The position numbers and the translations under genes are program-made. From Bailinhaonella thermotolerans (GTDB lineage: Bacteria > Actinomycetota > Actinomycetes > Streptosporangiales > Streptosporangiaceae), in NCBI RefSeq assembly GCF_003594875.1, contig NZ_QZEY01000020.1, positions 62,001-126,000 on the forward strand: a stretch of DNA of 64,000 bases. The letters run 5' to 3'. Each line of letters opens with the position of its first letter. Within the stretch, counting starts at the first letter, position 1. A model generated the notes under the pieces. That model was given only the letters and a program-made list of their open reading frames with translations. It had not been told where the DNA came from and made no database searches. Below, piece after piece: positions 8,388 to 15,771 of this stretch.

Positions 8388-9041
8388 ATGACCGGCCGAA
8401 GGCGATGGTCGACCGAGGAGATCCTGGACACGGCGGTGGGGCTGCTGCGCGCGGGCGACGCCGATTCGTTCAGCGTGCGCAAGCTCGCCGCGGCGCTCGG
8501 GACCGACTCCTCCAGCCTCTACCGGCACTTCCGCAACAAGACCGAACTGCTGCGCGCGGTCTCCGACCGGGTCCTGCTGGCCGCGATGGACGGCTACCGC
8601 CCCGAGGGCGACTGGAGGCGGCGCGTCACCGCCGTGGCCCTGCGCCTGCGCGAGGCGTTCGGCGAGCAGCCCCAGCTCGCCGCGGTGTGGGGCCGCTACG
8701 GCTCCGGCGGCACGGGTTCCCGGCTGGTCATGGAGGAGCTGTTGCGGGCCCTGCGCGAGTCCGGCCTGCCCGACGAGGAGGTCCCCGTGCGGTACCACCG
8801 CATCGTGGTCCTCCTCGCCGCGCTGATCTCCGCCGAGGCCGGTATCAGCGCCATCGGCCCCGAGGAGTACGAACAGGGCATGGAGCAGTTCCGCGTCACG
8901 GTGCTCGGCGCCGACCCCGGGCGCTTCCCCGCCCTGGCGCGCTTCGCCCGCGACATCCGGCCCCTCGGAGCGGACCGCCGCCGCGCGTTCGAGGAGATCC
9001 TCGCCGCCCACCTGGCCCAGATCGAGGCCCGGACCCCCTGA
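8388..9041 (+). CDS. TetR family regulator with TetR_C-type domain
   Basis: 217 residues. The N-terminus TEEILDTAVGLLRAGDADSF with VRKLAAALGTDSSSLYRHFRNKTEL is a TetR_N helix-turn-helix. The C-terminal part (VWGRYGSGGTGSRLVMEELL, then a long helical region) resembles the TetR_C group that includes tetracycline repressors. The start follows GAGGGGGGCG at a suitable distance. There is no adjacent cognate target: upstream is the operator region of another operon and downstream is a convergent operon. The regulated gene may be itself or a distant locus. Confidence 0.85.
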   Translation: MTGRRRWSTEEILDTAVGLLRAGDADSFSVRKLAAALGTDSSSLYRHFRNKTELLRAVSDRVLLAAMDGYRPEGDWRRRVTAVALRLREAFGEQPQLAAVWGRYGSGGTGSRLVMEELLRALRESGLPDEEVPVRYHRIVVLLAALISAEAGISAIGPEEYEQGMEQFRVTVLGADPGRFPALARFARDIRPLGADRRRAFEEILAAHLAQIEARTP

Positions 9042-9273
9042 CCCGGCGCGTCCCGCCGCTTTCCGGCGCGGCGCGGCGGTACGGCCGGCGGGCCCGCCCG
9101 CGTCCCTGCGCCACGGGGGCCGGCCCCTTCCGCGGCGCGGGGAACCGAGGTCCGCGCCGGCTCGGTCCCCTCCCGTCGCGCCGGGCGGGGCGGCCCCTTC
9201 CTGTGGCGACGAAGGATCGGCCGCTTCCCGTGCGAAGGGGGCCGGCCTCCGTGGCGCAGGGTGGACGGGCCGA

Positions 9274-10626
9274 TCAGGCGAACAGGGCCTGGGCGAGCGT
9301 CCCGCCGGGCTGGACGCCCGGGGGGATGGCGAAGACCGCGCTGCCGGTGTGCTGGATGAAGGCGTTGAGGCGGTCCGTCCCGACCAGTTTGAGCTGTGCC
9401 CGGACGAACTCCTCCGGATCGCGCACATAGGCGCAGAACAGCGTCCCGCTGTCGTAGCTGTCGTGCCCGCCGCCCGCGTGGTCGTGCAGCGGGGTTCCGG
9501 GAGGGTGCTCGTGCTCGGGGACGTCCTCGGCGCTCAGCGGTTCCGTCAGCCCCTGGAAGGCGTAGTCGTAGTTGTAGGAGCGCCGCAGCATCGAGATGCC
9601 CTGCAGCAGCGCGACGTGCGAGTCGGCCGGGATCACGGGCTTCCCGTCCGCGCCCGTCCTGGCGAAGTCGGCCGCCGTGAACTCGTGCCCGCCGCTGAGG
9701 GGGGCGCCGTTGTCGCGGCGGCGGCCGATCGCCTCGTCCTGTTCCCGCGCCGTGGAGGTGTCCCACTTAGGCAGGTCCATCCGGATCTTGCGGAAGACCA
9801 GGTACGTGCCGCCGGCGAACCAGGCGGGCTCGCCGGTACCGGCGGCCCAGACCGCCTGGTCGAACGGGTCCGTCCCCGGCCGCGGGTTGGCCGTGCCGTC
9901 CTTGTGCCCGAACAGGTTGCGCGGGGTGGCGTCGCCGAACGTCCCCAGGAACCCCTGCTGGGTCCAGCGCAGCCGGGCGATGCCGGGCGCGCGGCTGCGC
10001 AGGGCGCGGAAGGCGTGGCTCACCACCTGCGGGTCGTCGGCGCAGATCTGCACGAGCAGCTCGCCGCCGCACCAGGCCGGCCGCAGCCGGTCGCCGGGGA
10101 AGGCGGGCAGCGGGCGCAACCGGCCGGGCCGCAGGGACTCGCGCCCGATCCGCGGGAACAGCTCCGGGCCCAGGCCGAACGTGAGCGTGAGCCCGGCGGG
10201 GGCGAGCCCGTCGGCGATCCCGCTGCCCGGCGGCGACTCGGGCCGGCTGCCCGGGCGCGCGCCGGGCGGGCGCCCGGCCATCAGCCGTTCGGCCACGCCG
10301 GTCCACTGCTCCATCAGGCTCCGGAACCCGGCGGCGATCTTCGCGGCGGGGAGCGGCTTGCGGTCCTTGTCGGTGGTCTCCAGGTCGAACGCGACGAACA
10401 TCGCGTACCGCTGCTGCGGCGTCTCGATGCCCGGCTGGTGGACTCCGTGGAACGGCACGGCGGCGGCCGCGCCGGCGGGCGGGGGAGCGGCCGGAGCGGC
10501 GGGCGCGCCGTCCGCGCGGCCGCCGCCCACGAGCGCCGCGCCCACCCCGGCGGCGCCGGCGGTGGCCGCCAGGCCGGTGATCAGGCCGCGCCGCGACAAC
10601 CGCCCGCGCCTCGGCTCCTGCGTCAT
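9274..10626 (-). CDS. Dyp-type heme peroxidase, Tat-exported (EfeB-like)
   Basis: 450 residues. A twin-arginine signal (SRRGLIT, residues 11-17) precedes a hydrophobic stretch and a small Ala/Pro-rich linker. The DyP hallmark GXXDG is GHKDG (240-244, catalytic D243), and the proximal heme histidine is probably H337 in PADSHVAL with RRSYNYD following. Members oxidise dyes or phenolics with hydrogen peroxide or take part in heme/iron handling. The start overlaps the stop of the upstream HD gene (ATGA). No EfeU/EfeO partners are present, so an iron-uptake role is not supported. It is last in a four-gene operon that begins at 12041. Confidence 0.92.
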   Translation of the reverse strand: MTQEPRRGRLSRRGLITGLAATAGAAGVGAALVGGGRADGAPAAPAAPPPAGAAAAVPFHGVHQPGIETPQQRYAMFVAFDLETTDKDRKPLPAAKIAAGFRSLMEQWTGVAERLMAGRPPGARPGSRPESPPGSGIADGLAPAGLTLTFGLGPELFPRIGRESLRPGRLRPLPAFPGDRLRPAWCGGELLVQICADDPQVVSHAFRALRSRAPGIARLRWTQQGFLGTFGDATPRNLFGHKDGTANPRPGTDPFDQAVWAAGTGEPAWFAGGTYLVFRKIRMDLPKWDTSTAREQDEAIGRRRDNGAPLSGGHEFTAADFARTGADGKPVIPADSHVALLQGISMLRRSYNYDYAFQGLTEPLSAEDVPEHEHPPGTPLHDHAGGGHDSYDSGTLFCAYVRDPEEFVRAQLKLVGTDRLNAFIQHTGSAVFAIPPGVQPGGTLAQALFA

Positions 10627-11318
10627 GCCGCGCCTCCCCCCGGCTCGCGGCCCTCGTCCTCGAAGCCCTCGTAGTCGTTCCAGCTCGGTGGCGTGCTCAT
10701 CAGCTCGCGCCAGGTGGGCCACACGGCCCCGGTCTCCTGCCGCACCAGCTCGCCGGGCAGGCTGAACGGCGGCGCCTTCCGCGGCTTGGCCAGGGCCTGG
10801 CCGACGATCGCCCGGTGCAGGACGGCCGCGGCGTGCAGGCGCGGCAGCGCCTCGTGCACCCGGGCCGTGTACTCCTCCGGCAGGGTGAACGGCCCGGCCG
10901 GGCCCAGGTCGTACCCGGCGCCGGCCGACACCAGCGCGATCTCGGGCCGCTTGCGCAGGGCGAGGTCGTAGTGCAGGTGCAGCGCGATCGCGTCCCACAC
11001 GATCTCGACCCGGTCCGCCGCGACGCCCCGCTCGGTCAGGAACCGGGCCGCCAGGTCGGCCCCGTCGAGGTCGAACCGCTGGTCCCCGTCGCCGGGCTCG
11101 CTCAGCCCGGTGTCGTGCAGCACGCTGCCGAGGAACAGCAGCTCATCGTCGTAGTCGTGCCCGGCCCGCATCCCCCGCGCCTCGCCGAGCGCGCGGCCGT
11201 ACAGGTAGGTCCGCATGCAGTGGTTGAAGATCGGCTCCGGCACGATCTCCCGGGCGTAGCGCGTGGCGGCCTCGGCCAGCGCGGTCCGCGGGAACGGCAG
11301 GTCTCCGTAGACGTCCAT
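10623..11318 (-). CDS. HD-domain hydrolase, cyanamide hydratase (Ddi2-like) type
   Basis: 231 residues. The metal-binding HD signature is split as expected: H33 in FNHCMRTYLYG, then H68-D69 in GSVLHDTGL, with later histidines in AIALHLHYD. The FNHCxRTYLYG...LFLGSVLHDTGL pattern is that of the small HD proteins that include fungal and yeast cyanamide hydratase, although bacterial members have mostly unknown substrates. It is preceded by two small membrane proteins and overlaps the DyP peroxidase by 4 bp. Operon membership suggests small-molecule detoxification; the substrate is unknown. Confidence 0.85.
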   Translation of the reverse strand: MDVYGDLPFPRTALAEAATRYAREIVPEPIFNHCMRTYLYGRALGEARGMRAGHDYDDELLFLGSVLHDTGLSEPGDGDQRFDLDGADLAARFLTERGVAADRVEIVWDAIALHLHYDLALRKRPEIALVSAGAGYDLGPAGPFTLPEEYTARVHEALPRLHAAAVLHRAIVGQALAKPRKAPPFSLPGELVRQETGAVWPTWRELMSTPPSWNDYEGFEDEGREPGGGAA

Positions 11319-11325
11319 CGGAAGA

Positions 11326-11598
11326 TCAGCCTTTCTGTACGGCGGGCGCCGGCGCGGACCGGAGGCGGCGCAGGGCGAGGAGGCCGCCGATGCCGGGGAT
11401 GAGCGCGCGGAGCCGGACGCCGGGGCTGGAGGGGATCATGGAGGCCGCGCCGATCACGGTCACGTAGCAGAGACCGTGCACGGGGCCGGTGACTCGCGTG
11501 ATCACCTCGGCGTGGACGGTGAACAGGTTCGTGAACAGGACGGCGAGGGAGAGCGTCTCGACGGCGGAGGCGATCCGCAGGACGCGCACGCCGGTCAC
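11326..11598 (-). CDS. Small membrane protein, DUF3817-like
   Basis: 90 residues with about three hydrophobic helices. The pattern LRIASAVETLSLAVLF...GPVHGLCYV resembles DUF3817 integral membrane proteins (conserved E in helix 1 and G-H in helix 2). The start GTG/ATG region overlaps the stop of the upstream membrane-protein gene by 4 bp, and the HD gene begins 7 bp downstream, so it is firmly inside the operon. Function unknown; no catalytic motif is seen. Confidence 0.75.
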   Translation of the reverse strand: MTGVRVLRIASAVETLSLAVLFTNLFTVHAEVITRVTGPVHGLCYVTVIGAASMIPSSPGVRLRALIPGIGGLLALRRLRSAPAPAVQKG

Positions 11599-12041
11599 GC
11601 CGCCGCCTCCGTACCCGGCCGCACGATCATGAGGACCACGACGACCGCCCAGGCCAGGTTGTAGACGCCGGCGAGCATGCCGAGGATGCGCAGTTCCCGC
11701 GCCTCGCCGGGGGTGTCCAGCGCCCTGCGCTGGCGGGGGTGGATCTGGGTGGCCAGCAGCAGGCCCGCGACGGCGGTTAGGACCATCGACACGGTGATCC
11801 AGATCTCGCCCATGCGCCCCTGCGCGATGGCCAGCGCGATCCCGGCGGCGGGCACGATCAGGCCGAAGGCCGCGTACCCGCCGGTGATGCGGTGCAGGGC
11901 CGCGGCGACCGCGCGGCTCCGCTCGCCGCCGGAGTCGCCCGCGACCGGGGCGTACCGGGGGAACAGGCTCGCCGCGACCGCGGATCCGCCGACGAACACG
12001 ATGGCGGCCAAGACATGCACCGATAACAGGACATGGTCCAT
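11595..12041 (-). CDS. Integral membrane protein, DUF2269-like, first gene of operon
   Basis: 148 residues with four predicted membrane helices: HVLLSVHVLAAIVFVGGS at the start, then AAFGLIVPAAGIALAI, ITVSMVLTAVAGLLL, and AGVYNLAWAVVVVLMIV. The HVLAAIVFVGGS start resembles DUF2269/CopD-like proteins, where the histidine can bind heme or metal. ATG 12041 follows GAAGGAG at a good distance. Its promoter region contains two copies of a CTTCAG-N5-CTGAAG palindrome and it lies directly downstream of a MarR gene. Function unknown. Confidence 0.75.
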   Translation of the reverse strand: MDHVLLSVHVLAAIVFVGGSAVAASLFPRYAPVAGDSGGERSRAVAAALHRITGGYAAFGLIVPAAGIALAIAQGRMGEIWITVSMVLTAVAGLLLATQIHPRQRRALDTPGEARELRILGMLAGVYNLAWAVVVVLMIVRPGTEAAA

Positions 12042-12052
12042 GAGAACTCCTT

Positions 12053-12105
12053 CAACCTTCAGGGCGACTGAAGCCTATCCCTGGCTTCAGGTGCCCTGAA
12101 GGTTG
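12053..12105 (-). promoter_or_regulatory. Twin palindromic operators within a 53-bp nested inverted repeat
   Basis: Two sites, CTTCAG-GGCGA-CTGAAG (12057-12073) and CTTCAG-GTGCC-CTGAAG (12085-12101), are arranged so that outer arms 12053-12065 and 12093-12105 and inner arms 12068-12075 and 12083-12090 also pair perfectly. On the minus strand a -10-like TAGGCT lies between the two. The spacing and position directly upstream of the membrane-protein/HD/DyP operon fit dual MarR-dimer binding by the adjacent regulator. Confidence 0.65.
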
Positions 12106-12132
12106 GGTGGAGTATCGCGGGGAACGCCCTGG

Positions 12133-12561
12133 TCAGCCCTGGCCGAACGCCTCCCGCACGGTCCGGTTCACGGCCTGGAGGATCGGGTCGCCGTCCGGGC
12201 CGAAGAGCCGCTCGTCCACCCGCGCGATCGCCTCCCTGGCGGACTTGAGCAGCCGCTCGCCCTCGGGCGTGACCTCGATCGCGGAGGCCGCCCCGGGGCG
12301 AGCGGTGTGATCCCGCACCAGCCCCGCCTTCACCAGCGCCTTCACCGCCGAGTGCACGGTCTGGACGGTCGTGCCCGACATGCGCGCCAGATCGCTGAAG
12401 GAGACGCCCGGCACACCCGCGATGTGACCGAGCAGCCCGAGCCTGCTCACGGTGAGGTCCAGCGGGGTCAGCGCGGCGTTCAGCTCGGACTCGATCCGGC
12501 GCGCCAGCGACAGCACGACGATCGAGGTGCTCCAGACGGGCGGTCCGTTCTCGATGGTCAC
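12133..12561 (-). CDS. MarR family transcriptional regulator
   Basis: 142 residues. The winged-helix core reads LDLTVSRLGLLGHIAGVPGVSFSDLARMSGTTVQTVHSAVKALVKAGLV, followed by a wing and the ITPEGxxLL-like EVTPEGERLL. GTG 12561 follows GGGA. The gene lies 91 bp upstream of the DUF2269-like gene on the same strand, with two palindromes in the gap, so it probably represses the HD/DyP operon. A 9-bp tandem repeat occupies the DNA just upstream of its start; an in-frame extension through that repeat is possible but has no ribosome-binding support. Confidence 0.85.
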   Translation of the reverse strand: MTIENGPPVWSTSIVVLSLARRIESELNAALTPLDLTVSRLGLLGHIAGVPGVSFSDLARMSGTTVQTVHSAVKALVKAGLVRDHTARPGAASAIEVTPEGERLLKSAREAIARVDERLFGPDGDPILQAVNRTVREAFGQG

Positions 12562-12595
12562 CGTCCCAGTCTCCCGCACTCGCCCCGCCGGGCGG

Positions 12596-12694
12596 CCGAC
12601 CCCGCCGACCCCGCCGACCGCGCCGACCGCGCCGACCGCGCCCACCGCGCCCACCGCGCCCACCGCGCGCACTGTGCCGACCGCGCCGGCGGTG
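12596..12694. repeat. 9-bp tandem repeat between divergent marR and sigma factor
   Basis: About eleven units of CCGACCGCG/CCCACCGCG/CCGACCCCG, the last two degenerate. It lies between the starts of the divergent MarR and ECF sigma genes. The unit is a multiple of three and is open in frame with both genes, so length change would not shift either frame if translation extended upstream. Copy number of such arrays often varies between strains. Confidence 0.8.
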
Positions 12695-12793
12695 CGACCA
12701 TGTCTGCCGTCTCCGCCCGGCGACCGATTCCCTTTCCGGGCGCGAGCCGTCATAACAGGGGGTACGGCGAAAGCGCGATCGAAGGGACGCGGC

Positions 12794-13792
12794 ATGAGCG
12801 GTGGCACGGGCGATGCGGGGGAGGAGATCCCGCCCCCGGAGGACGAGCACGCCTTCGGCGAGCGGATCGAGCGGCACCGGCGGGAGCTGCGGGTGCACTG
12901 CTACCGGATGCTCGGCTCCTTCGAGGAGGCCGAGGACCTGGTGCAGGAGACGTTCCTGCGGGCCTGGCGGGCGCGGGAGACCTTCGCCGGCCGGTCCACG
13001 TTCCGCGCCTGGCTGTACCGGATCGCCACGAACGCCTGCCTGGACGCGGCCGCGCGCCGGGCACCGGTGCTCCAGCCGCTGCCGCCGGGCGACGCGTCCT
13101 CGCCCGCCGAGATCCCCTGGCTGCAGCCGTTCCCCGACCGGTTCCTGCAGGGGGACCCGGAGGAGGAGCCGGACGCGGTGGTGATCGCCAAGGAGACGAT
13201 CGAGCTGGCGTTCCTCGCCGCGATCCAGCACCTGCCGCCCCGGCAGCGCGCCGTGCTGATCCTGCGTGACGTGCTCGGGCAGCCCGCGGCCGAGGCCGCC
13301 GAGACCCTGGGGATGAGCGTCGCCGGGCTCAAGAGCGCCCTCCAGCGCGCCCGCGCCACCATGCGCGACCACCTGCCCGAGCGCCGCGCGGAGTGGGGCC
13401 CCTCCGGCGATCCCACCCGTGAGGAGCGCGAGGTGCTCGACCGCTACATGCGCGCCTCGGAGGGCGCGGACCTGGACGCCCTGGCGGAACTGCTCGCCGA
13501 GGACGCCCGCCAGACCATGCCGCCGGAGCCCGCGGTCTTCCTCGGCCGCGACGCCGTCCTGGCCATGTGGGCCCCCGTCCTGACCGGCCCGGACGCCTGG
13601 GGCGACTGGCGTCACCTGCCCACCCGCGCCAACCGCCAGCCCGCCGTCGCCGGCTACTGCCGGAGGCGGGGCCAGCCGTCCTACGAGGCGGTCAACCTGG
13701 ACGTCCTGCGGATCGAGGGCGGCCGCGTCGCCGAGATCACCACCTTCGGCCCCCATCTCTTCCCCGCCTTCGGCCTGCCCCCTCGCCTGTGA
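12794..13792 (+). CDS. ECF sigma factor with C-terminal SnoaL-like domain (SigJ type)
   Basis: 332 residues. Region 2 is [29 protein letters not shown] with FRAWLYRIATNACLD; region 4 is IQHLPPRQRAVLILRDVLGQPAAEAAETLGMSVAGLKSALQRAR. The last 110 residues (EEREVLDRYMRASEGADLDALAELLAEDARQTMPPEPAVFLGRD) form a SnoaL/NTF2-like domain, which in this ECF group replaces an anti-sigma partner for activity control. ATG 12794 follows GAAGGGA. A longer in-frame reading through the upstream tandem repeat lacks a ribosome site. No anti-sigma gene is adjacent, as expected. Confidence 0.9.
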   Translation: MSGGTGDAGEEIPPPEDEHAFGERIERHRRELRVHCYRMLGSFEEAEDLVQETFLRAWRARETFAGRSTFRAWLYRIATNACLDAAARRAPVLQPLPPGDASSPAEIPWLQPFPDRFLQGDPEEEPDAVVIAKETIELAFLAAIQHLPPRQRAVLILRDVLGQPAAEAAETLGMSVAGLKSALQRARATMRDHLPERRAEWGPSGDPTREEREVLDRYMRASEGADLDALAELLAEDARQTMPPEPAVFLGRDAVLAMWAPVLTGPDAWGDWRHLPTRANRQPAVAGYCRRRGQPSYEAVNLDVLRIEGGRVAEITTFGPHLFPAFGLPPRL

Positions 13793-13821
13793 GCCGCCGG
13801 GGCCGTACCACCCGGGCCCCG

Positions 13822-13865
13822 CCGGGGCCGTACGGCTCAGGCATCCGGGAGCCGTACGGCCCCGG
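13822..13865. terminator. Hairpin with 17-bp perfect stem, CCGTACGG core
   Basis: Arms CCGGGGCCGTACGGCTC (13822-13838) and its complement (13849-13865) with a 10-nt loop. It lies between convergent genes (sigma factor plus, serine hydrolase minus), so it can stop transcription from both sides. No U-run follows, as is usual for high-GC actinomycete terminators. Confidence 0.65.
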
Positions 13866-13871
13866 CCCGCT

Positions 13872-13910
13872 CCGGCCGTACGGCTCGCACGGGCTGAGCC
13901 GTACGGCCGG
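13872..13910. terminator. Second hairpin with 15-bp perfect stem, CCGTACGG core
   Basis: Arms CCGGCCGTACGGCTC (13872-13886) and its complement (13896-13910), loop of 9 nt. It is in tandem with the preceding hairpin and has the same core and orientation, so the pair looks like a repeated bidirectional terminator. Confidence 0.6.
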
Positions 13911-13927
13911 GGCGGTTCGCCGTACGG

Positions 13928-14188
13928 CTAGGGCTTGGGGAGGCCGACCGCGTTGGCGGCGTCGGCCTCGAAGTACTCCGTGGTGGCGAACGGTCCGGCG
14001 TGCCGCTCGAAGAACGCCCTGACGGTGTCCACCGAGTCGTGGACGATGACGTTCACCGCCCTGGTCCCGTCGGTGCCGGCGACCGCCAGGGTCCAGGCGG
14101 CGCCGGGCGGCAACTGGCCGTACGCCGACTTGAGCGCGCCCCAGAAACCGGTGGTGTCGGAAACGGTGGAAACGGCCATGACGTGCAT
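13928..14188 (-). CDS. Possible independently translated small protein (internal start of the fusion)
   Basis: The final 86 residues of the preceding frame begin MHVMAVSTVSDTTGFWGALK and look like a self-contained alpha/beta domain (DSVDTVRAFFERHAGPF in the middle). The internal ATG 14188 is preceded by GAAGGAG at an ideal distance, so the domain may also be made alone. Either an ancestral stop codon between two genes was lost, or the same mRNA yields a fusion and a free domain. Function not recognised. Confidence 0.5.
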   Translation of the reverse strand: MHVMAVSTVSDTTGFWGALKSAYGQLPPGAAWTLAVAGTDGTRAVNVIVHDSVDTVRAFFERHAGPFATTEYFEADAANAVGLPKP

Positions 14189-15589
14189 CGTGCTCTTCTC
14201 CTTCGTCGGTGTCGGATTCGAAAGTCTCGGGTTCACCCGGCAGTTGGTGTGCAGGTACCGCGCGGACCCGTCGTGGAAGTCGTAGATGGCGACCGTCTGG
14301 GGGTCTTCGGCCGGGCCGCGCGGCGGCATCAGGAACTGCGTCTCGCCGATCGGGCGCAGCTCGTACGTGAGGCGTTCCGGCAGGCCGGTGAGCCGCGCCT
14401 CCATCGGGTCCGGCGTGAAGGTGAGACGGAGCCCGTCGTCCCCGGCCATGACCTCGTACCGGGCGCCCGGCCGCCCGTAGACGCCCTCGAACCTCGACGG
14501 GTCCGCGGGCGGCGCGGGCAGGGGGTCCGGCAGCTCGGGGATCGCCGGCGCGCCCAGGTCGGCGAGGATGTCGTTGAACGCCCTCCGGTAGAAGGAGTCC
14601 CGGGGCCCGGCGTTGGTCAGCAGCACGAGGGCCAGCTCCGAGTCCGGCAACACGCGCAGGCGGGCGCTCTGCCCGATGGTGCTGCCGTCGTGCGCGTAGA
14701 CGGTGTGGCCGTGCCAGTCGCACACGATGAGCCCGAGCCCCCATTCCGGCCCGAACGAATACGGGTCCGGCACCGGGACCCGCGATTCCATCATCTGGCG
14801 TACGGCGTCCGCCGAGACGATCTCCGTGCCGTCGGGGCCCCGGCCGCCGTGGAGGAGGACGTGCGCCATCGCGAGGACGTCGCGGACGGTCGAGCTGATG
14901 TTCCCGCCGGGGCCGAAGGCGCGCGGCAGGCCGGCCAGCGGTGAGACGACGGGCCCCTCGTCGAGGGAGCGGACCAGGTGCCCGGTGGCGGCGCGGCGCG
15001 GGTCCACCCGGTCGTGCCTGGTGCTCGTGGCGGTCAGCCCGAGCGGGCGGAACAGGCGGTCCCGCATGATGTCGTCCCACCGCGCGCCGTCGATCACCTC
15101 CATGACGCGGGCGAGGATCGCGTACCCCAGGGCGGCGCTGTACCCGTGGGTGTGCCCGAGAGGGTGGACCTGGGGCGCGCCCGCGACGGCGGCGACCATG
15201 CGCTCGTACACGTCATCGCCTTCGCCGGGGTCGCCGTAGGCCTCCTCCACACCGCTCGTGTGGTTGAGGAGGTGGCGGGGCGTGAGCGCGGCGGTGACCC
15301 CGGGGTCGGCGACCCGGAAGCCGGGGAGGTAGGTGCGCACCGGTTCGTCCAGGGCGGCCTTCCCCTCGTCCACCAGCCGCATGAACGCGAGGGCGGTCCA
15401 GGTCTTGGTCATGGAGCCGCACTGGAAGACGGTGCCGCCGGTCACGGGCTCGCGCGTCTTCGCGTTCCTGACGCCCGCGGCCAGGGTGGTGACCTGCCCC
15501 CGGTGGAGGATCCCGATCGCGGCGCCGGGGATGCGGTACTCGGCCAGGAGCTCGGAGATCCGGGCGCGTGCCCGCTCAATGTCCAACAT
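13928..15589 (-). CDS. Serine hydrolase (beta-lactamase/DD-peptidase fold) fused in frame to a small C-terminal domain
   Basis: One uninterrupted 553-residue frame. Residues 1-330 form a class C beta-lactamase-like domain with SxxK at S59-K62 (GSMTKTW), YSA at 150-152 in place of YxN, and HDG at 300-302 in place of KTG. Residues 360-455 resemble the beta-barrel tail of such esterases/peptidases. From about M468 a separate 86-residue domain follows (see next entry), joined by a short PTPTKEKST linker. ATG 15589 is chosen because AAAGGA lies 8 nt upstream; ATG 15595 is too close. No signal peptide is seen, so it is probably cytoplasmic. It is divergent from the HTH regulator at 15772. Confidence 0.82.
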   Translation of the reverse strand: MLDIERARARISELLAEYRIPGAAIGILHRGQVTTLAAGVRNAKTREPVTGGTVFQCGSMTKTWTALAFMRLVDEGKAALDEPVRTYLPGFRVADPGVTAALTPRHLLNHTSGVEEAYGDPGEGDDVYERMVAAVAGAPQVHPLGHTHGYSAALGYAILARVMEVIDGARWDDIMRDRLFRPLGLTATSTRHDRVDPRRAATGHLVRSLDEGPVVSPLAGLPRAFGPGGNISSTVRDVLAMAHVLLHGGRGPDGTEIVSADAVRQMMESRVPVPDPYSFGPEWGLGLIVCDWHGHTVYAHDGSTIGQSARLRVLPDSELALVLLTNAGPRDSFYRRAFNDILADLGAPAIPELPDPLPAPPADPSRFEGVYGRPGARYEVMAGDDGLRLTFTPDPMEARLTGLPERLTYELRPIGETQFLMPPRGPAEDPQTVAIYDFHDGSARYLHTNCRVNPRLSNPTPTKEKSTMHVMAVSTVSDTTGFWGALKSAYGQLPPGAAWTLAVAGTDGTRAVNVIVHDSVDTVRAFFERHAGPFATTEYFEADAANAVGLPKP

Positions 15590-15680
15590 CGGCATGTCCT
15601 TTCGAGATGCGGAAAGGCTATGTTGCGTTTCAACGATCGTCAACGGAAAAGAGAGCATTTACCGCTATGAACAGGGAAAT

Positions 15681-15734
15681 CATTGCAACAGACGTGCCGA
15701 TGAACGCAATTGCCGCCGTATGATCGTTGCAATG
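15681..15734. promoter_or_regulatory. Inverted CATTGCAAC / GTTGCAATG half-sites in a divergent promoter region
   Basis: Perfect 9-bp inverted arms at 15681-15689 and 15726-15734 lie in the 182-bp AT-richer gap between the divergent serine hydrolase and regulator genes. A related ACGATCGT/GTTG sequence occurs at 15626-15645. The spacing (about 45 bp centre to centre) suits two dimers of the adjacent regulator. Confidence 0.5.
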
Positions 15735-15771
15735 TATTGTGGGTGAACGCATCTGGAGAGGAGACGCCCCG

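Noticed and set aside
9042-9273. Small genes in the gap between tetR (8388) and the DyP peroxidase
   Set aside because: No ribosome site or coding pattern; GC-rich DNA with possible hairpins only.
12452-12793. Upstream in-frame extension of the ECF sigma factor through the 9-bp repeat
   Set aside because: No ribosome site and repeat-derived Pro/Thr/Ala sequence; ATG 12794 has a good site and matches the family start.
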